Assembly: GCA_004794785.1 (NCBI GenBank)
Contig: SJOL01003706.1
Coordinates: 1 to 64,000 of the forward strand
Direction: 5' to 3'
Length of the DNA stretch: 64,000 nt
From: Opisthorchis felineus
Lineage: Eukaryota; Platyhelminthes; Trematoda; Opisthorchiida; Opisthorchiidae
This document shows positions 58,701 through 64,000 of the stretch, in pieces. The notes below the pieces were generated by a model that saw only the letters and a program-made list of their open reading frames with translations, was not told the DNA's origin and ran no database searches. Numbering within the stretch: the first letter of the stretch is position 1; each line of letters opens with the position of its first letter. The position numbers and the translations under genes are program-made.

Positions 58701-59510
58701 AAAAATTGTGTTAGATACCGAAAACTGGCACTATCACTGCTGATTCTTACCGAAAGGGGTTGTGAACGAAGAAAACTTTAGTCAAGTCATGGAGCCAGAA
58801 AGGACAATTTACAATAAACCAAACGAAGAGAGCAGGAAGAACACTACTTGAAATAGCACAGAAAGAAGATAGAAGAAAAAGGCCAGGTTCAGTCGCTAAG
58901 CAGTTAGACAGGAATAGGTTAATGTTAAGGTAGTCTCCTGCCTTCACCCGTCTTAGTGTCATCGCCTTTACCCAACGAAGAACAACGGGTATTTTCCGGT
59001 GGCTAACGAACACCAATTCATCCAGTATTCCAGTATATTTGGGATTCAGGAGGTGCTTTTTTGATATCCTAGACTACTTATCAACAGTCCTGAACAAGTG
59101 TTTCTGTAAATCTATATTCTCACGTAATTTGATGTGTGCTGAAATTTCTCTATATAGTGTAGTGTCGGAGAACGGCCGAATTGGATGTCTGGAATTTGTG
59201 TGAGCTCACACAGTCCAGCCAGAATGCTGTTTTTTCTCCATGCTTGTTTCAGATAAATAAGCAGTCCGGAAGATGGAATTAAAATGCTATCAATGTGATG
59301 CATGTCATACAGATTTCTGGCTAATTTGTGAACACTGGGTCACCGGGTAATATTGACTTTCTTCGCAATAGATACATCAATTTAAACGGTACTGCAATTC
59401 TATCTTTGTTTCCTGTAAACGCATATTGATTCTGAGCAAAAATGAGACAACAATAATTCGAATGACCACAATACAGACTAGATTTTTTAGCATCCGAAAC
59501 AACCAGCCAA
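55741..59510. other. No recognisable gene
   Basis: Short frames (56169-56414, 56535-56810, 57146-57346, 57584-57838, 57906-58190 minus, 58345-58590 minus, 58747-59016 minus) without named domains. Confidence 0.35.
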
Positions 59511-59810
59511 CAGTCTGACTATACTATACTGTACTAAACTAAACTATACTGTGCTGCACTATACTATACTGTACCCTAATATACTATGCTATACTACACT
59601 ATGCTGTGCTATGCTATACTATACTATACTGCAATAGGCTATGCTACACTTCGCTGCACTACACTAGCTTTTTCTGTGCCAAACTATACTATTCTATGTT
59701 ATACCACACTGTGCAATGCTATAACATAGCATACTATACCGTACCATACTGCAATGTACTACTCTAATCCGTGCGAACGATACTCCATCATATCACATCA
59801 TATCAAACCA
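59511..59810. repeat. Degenerate pentanucleotide satellite (CTATA/CTGCA-like)
   Basis: About 300 bp dominated by 5-bp units such as CTATA, CTGTA, CTAAA, CTGCA and CTACA in phase, for example ACTATACTATACTGTACT. Units differ by point changes, so the array is old. It trails off into ATATC-type units near 59790. Confidence 0.88.
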
Positions 59811-62800
59811 TTCTATCCGAGGTATTGAAAACGCAACCTAAATTGTAGTCATTTTCTGACTACTGCAGTCGAGTAAATTTTTCCCGCGGGTTCTAATGAG
59901 GTATTCACAATTCGTAATTCCGATACACTACACTCGGTTTTGATACTGAACTTCCTTTTTAACATGGAGACGGAAGGCATAATGGTATTTCATTCACGGT
60001 TGAGCCTTGTCTTCAGGTAGATCCGCACAGCACAATATTTCCATTAACAAAACTTATCAAACGAAAGTGTTTATATCATATCTGTATTGCTTTATAGACT
60101 TGGAAGTATAACCCCTCGAGGCGTCCCTGTGTAGTGCACATCTCCAACGTTAGCCATTTTGGGACAGTTCCATCAAGTTCCCATTCTGACACATAAAATG
60201 AGTAGTAACCCTTGTAAAAAAATTGACCTTTTCTTTACCAGCCACATTCCTCCTTGTCAAAAATTATAGGCCGACTGTAAAAGAGAACTGTATGTGAATT
60301 CACATGAAAGTATCAGATTACAACGTCCACTATAGCGCTCACCAATCTGGAAAGACCGTCCTCTACCGACTCCACTAGTAATCGCTGTAACAGGGTATTA
60401 CTGTGTATCATTCGGTAGATGGCATTCAATGAAGTCGGATCCCGGCGTTTGAAAAAGCTCTTCTCTTTTTTTCTCGTTTGTTTGAAATTCTAATCAACCG
60501 GTGTGCGCCGTCACTATACCTCGCTTTATCTTGCTTATATCGAAACACAGTGAAGACCTCCAGTGATGACCTACGAGAGTGGTTGATAGGTCATTTGAGA
60601 CCATGGGAGAAATGAGGTACTGAATCTCACTACTTATGAATTTACATGTATGCAAATGTATGCAAATGTTACGTTCGTTCTTTGAATTTATGAAAGAGCC
60701 CATGTAGCAAATGAGGGGGCAACCAATCTGTTGCAACTGTTATCAAAAGAGAAAATGGAACCCAACCTAGTTAGTAACCTTGGAGTGTGATTTGGATTGT
60801 CTCAAATGTGATGAACTGTGACAGTTTCTGAGGTGGTAAAGCTTATTTTGGGATCCATTTCGAGGTGGTTCCCGCGAAACGCGGCAAATTATTGCTTCAT
60901 ACCCCACTGAATAGCACTTCCCAGAGGGTTATTGCTGGTTTCAAGATTTGGTCCAATCTTCCAGCACGACCTGCACGAAGACAAGACTGAGACATCAGCA
61001 TTATTTTTCAGTGCAAAATGTGTAGCAGATCGATGCACACTTGTGTGGCTAATGACAAATTGTGTTCCAAACTTAAGAAATACCATGGAGACAGTCGCAA
61101 CTTTTCCAGAAACGCTTGCTGTTTAAAGGTAGTGACCAATTGCCAAGCCTGACAATTGCAATGCCTGACAGCACCAGCAATGAGCTTCAAGTTTGTGGCA
61201 ACCCTGAAGTGAGGTGAACGTTAAAAATGGACACCATTAACTCTGAAGGGGGCTCTGACAGCACACTTGCAGCCATTACCAGCACCTAGGCTAAACGTTA
61301 ACCTCACCGAAGTGATTCGGCTATGTATTCTACCTTTGTGTTGATATCAACTAGACGAAAATACAGCACACCACATCCGAAGCCAGGAAGTCCACTGTCT
61401 TAGATTCCAACTCTACTAAACTTCATCACGAAGGCAACATTGCCGCAGCTGCTGTCCCTAGATCCGACATAGTACAAGAGCAGGAGTACGATATGACAGT
61501 TCTGAATGTACTGGAGTCATCGTCTGATAGGCAGCGAGTGAGAGTAAACTATCATACAGACGGACGTTGTTTCGGTAGCAGGCTTCTGTCCAGAAAAGTA
61601 TCCATTGCACTCTCCCTGTATGACCAAGTGGCTTACTGTCTTAACGGCTGACAACACTATATTCCAGCGTAATTCATGCCCCTGGGAGTCGTGTGTTCTA
61701 CCTCAGAAGACGCGCTAGCTATATAAACGTACGAGGATTACTCCATTCTTCTTGACCTTACTCAAGAAGACGAGACCAACACAACCTCAATAACAAAGAG
61801 CTAAAGATGAAACAGACTTTCAGGTATTCAGGACTTTCAGGCATTCACTCCGCTGTCACTGACACTACTGACATTGCAGACATTGTTTCCAGAGAGTCTG
61901 CAGACTGCAGGTGAGTTTTAGGGACGACCTACCTTAGCGAACATCCGGAGCACCTAGCGCTTCAGAGCTCTATATTAGTGAGTGACTGGTGGTGTACCCA
62001 ACTCGAAAGTCAACTTAAAGGATTTTGTTATGTTCGACGGGGAGGGGTTCTTCAGTCTATTTGCAATGGGTATAGTTTCAGCCTCTTAGGTAAGTCGTGT
62101 GACTCTGATGGAGTGTATGGTCAAGTCTGGTACGAAGTGGAACCAGCCAGGCACGATTATTAGAAAGAGCATTATTACTGCTGTCGCTGATTAACGACCT
62201 ACCACACTTCGTCAATGGGGATAATCCCTCATCTTGAGACATTTCAAAGCACCTTCCACCAATTGTTCTACAAAAAGCCTCTCGGTCGGGGCTGATCCGT
62301 ACATACGTGAAATCCACATGACCGTCTCAGACCTCTCCTTATGTCAGCATGTGCAAAAGGTTAACACATTAACGGCAATATCACACACCATTCCTGACCA
62401 GGTGCTGTCACCGGGGGAATAGAAGGTTAATAATGATTAGATGCGCCAAGTTCTGGGAAGTAGCTACCATGCGTTGCTAGCTTTCTGTTAGGACTGCTAA
62501 TGAGCACTTCTGTAACCATGTGCTAAGTCTTAACGCCTGATAGACCTTCAAAAATATGAGAATAGTTGTCAACCCACTAGAGTTGTCAGGAAAGCACGCA
62601 AACGTAAACTGTCTGTGGAAACACATGAAACATAAAACTATGATGCTTCCTCAGACATTTTCACCACCACAGACACCATGCCTCAATTTCAGAACACCAT
62701 CCTGGTTCAACTTACAACCCAGGAAAGACCCATGGCAGAGAAACGTGGCTTGACGTCACATCGGATACACGGGTGAATGCTATAACTACCATAGACAGAC

Positions 62801-63395
62801 AGCCATAACGGCTGCTTAGCTTTGCAGCTCCAAAGAGAAACTGACTGCGGAATCTAAAACAATGCCCACCTTCGCTACCGTACGAGGTCGAATATCTCCG
62901 TTCTTAATATTTTTTTATCACCAAGCGAAATATGGGTCTTGCGTAAACAAAGCAGAATCATCCGCAGGTTACTGTTCGTCCGCATACACATCAAAAAAGA
63001 CCGATAACCAAAAATATCACCATGCATGCTCTCTGAACAAGATACCTGACGACTGAAGAGGACGTACTCCACAGCCTACAGTTGTTGAACCCTCATAATT
63101 CGCAAGGACCTAGCAGCTTCCAGCATCTAATGCTCAGAAAACCAGCAAACATCCATTTGCAAAGCTGTTCACAACCTCGGCTATAGGGGGCTGAATTCCC
63201 ATGAAGGGCTGCAAATATTGGTCTAATTTTCACATCTGTCAATAAGCACAATCCAAGGAACTCCCAAGTGGTTAGCTTAATGTATGTTACAAAACCATGC
63301 AAAAAACCATATCTGGTCTAATGGATCTTCATTTGGCGATAATCTGCTTTTTCTATCCACACCAACACAGGTTTTTCTTGAAAACCAGAGTACGA
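59811..63395. other. No recognisable gene
   Basis: Frames at 60494-60736 (-), 60889-61126 (both strands), 61978-62163, 62078-62317 (-), 62234-62422, 62556-62753, 62862-63072 and 63093-63302 (-) lack recognisable motifs. A small duplication ATGTATGCAAATGTATGCAAATG lies at about 60645-60668. Confidence 0.35.
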
Positions 63396-64000
63396 CAGAC
63401 CGATGCCAAGGATCTCGGGAACAATGTAGAGATAATATTCATTGATTTGAGAAAGGATTTTGATAATGTTGTTCACAAAAGGTTGTTAGCAAAACTAATG
63501 CACAGGGGATTTAAGAGGACACCTTAAGTTGGATCTCATATTTCTTGGTTGATCAGTAATTCTCCCACAGAGTTAAGGAAGGCATGTCAACACAACGATT
63601 TGTTCGCAGTGACTTTCCCCGGAGATCCATTCTCGTTCACTTCCGTACCGTTTGTGGTTTACACTAACGATCTGCTTACAACCATTCAGCCTCCGCTTCT
63701 GTCACATTCTAGTGCGACCAAGTCGTGGAAATCCGCAGTGTCGAGAATTGAACCATCTTCAGGAAGATCTAGACCATTCCATGGAATAGTCCTGACGCGG
63801 AGCCTACGATGCGGCTGGATAATTTCGTGTATCTGCATATCGCCAGCAAGGCTGGCCTTGGAGTCATCTATTCTGATGGGACACTACTGAGGTTTCCATG
63901 TTTCGAAAGAGAATTTGATGTTATGGTGATGAGTACCATCAAGAAGCAACCACCACAGATCCTGGTAGCGCACCGTCTGAGGGCATAATTGCCTGCTTAC
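63396..64000 (+). pseudogene. CR1-like reverse transcriptase core (degenerate, truncated by window end)
   Basis: The frame begins VEIIFIDLRKDFDNVVHKRL, motif A of CR1/Jockey-type RTs (consensus F-x-D-F-x-K-A-F-D-x-V), then LLAKLMHRGF and ISWLISNSP. After a degraded motif B comes VPFVVYTNDLLTTIQPP (consensus LLFLLYINDL). Frame changes follow (RELNHLQEDLDH, then a FRVSAYRQ-like remnant of the CKVLHIG region). Motif C is not intact. It is the same broad class as the C-terminal remnant at 1-420, but a separate insertion. Confidence 0.8.

Noticed and set aside
1..64000. CRISPR array, bacterial operon or phage region
   Set aside because: No spacer-repeat array, no ribosome-binding-site-led gene clusters; gene density and element types are those of an animal genome.

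Overview
The window looks like repeat-rich, intron-era animal DNA from a flatworm, most likely a digenean trematode (inference). The reasons are very low coding density, several decayed RTE-type and CR1-type non-LTR retrotransposons whose residual protein motifs resemble those abundant in fluke genomes, trinucleotide retrotransposon tails, and no bacterial-style gene packing. An assignment to a family such as the opisthorchiids would be a guess.

Only one intact host-type gene is visible: a 420-residue GT31 beta-1,3-galactosyltransferase-like type II membrane protein at 12527-13789 (+), encoded by one long exon. It has a signal anchor, a DDD metal-binding triad and the GT31 DDVFLG motif. A probable splice acceptor lies just upstream of its ATG and a poly(A) signal lies about 0.85 kb downstream.

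The rest is mostly mobile-element debris. 1-420 is a CR1-like reverse transcriptase C-terminus. 1769-2880 (-) and 3885-6800 (+) are RTE elements whose endonuclease segments form a near-perfect inverted repeat. 21241-23890 (-) is a decayed RTE element with its 3' tail. 44580-47300 (+) is another decayed RTE element, broken by a small repeat. 63396-64000 (+) is a CR1-like reverse transcriptase core running off the window end.

The most interesting item is a dispersed family of about eleven copies with a unit of about 307 bp (6960, 9984, 10474, 19885, 25405, 30740, 42925, 43755, 46384, 50985 and 54066). One strand of the unit folds as a hammerhead-ribozyme-like core: CUGANGA-type box, short stem II, GAAA, a palindromic stem III and a 6-bp stem I that covaries between copies. 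Several copies are tandem (more than one unit) and several end in an inverted tail, an architecture like Penelope-like terminal repeats or retrozymes. Other structures are a ~450-bp arm inverted repeat pair (41813-42272 / 43244-43690), a perfect 18-bp hairpin (16696-16736), pentanucleotide and trinucleotide arrays, G-quadruplex-prone tracts and tRNA-derived fragments.

Long intervals show no recognisable gene. They may be introns or intergenic DNA; short conserved exons cannot be excluded by eye.
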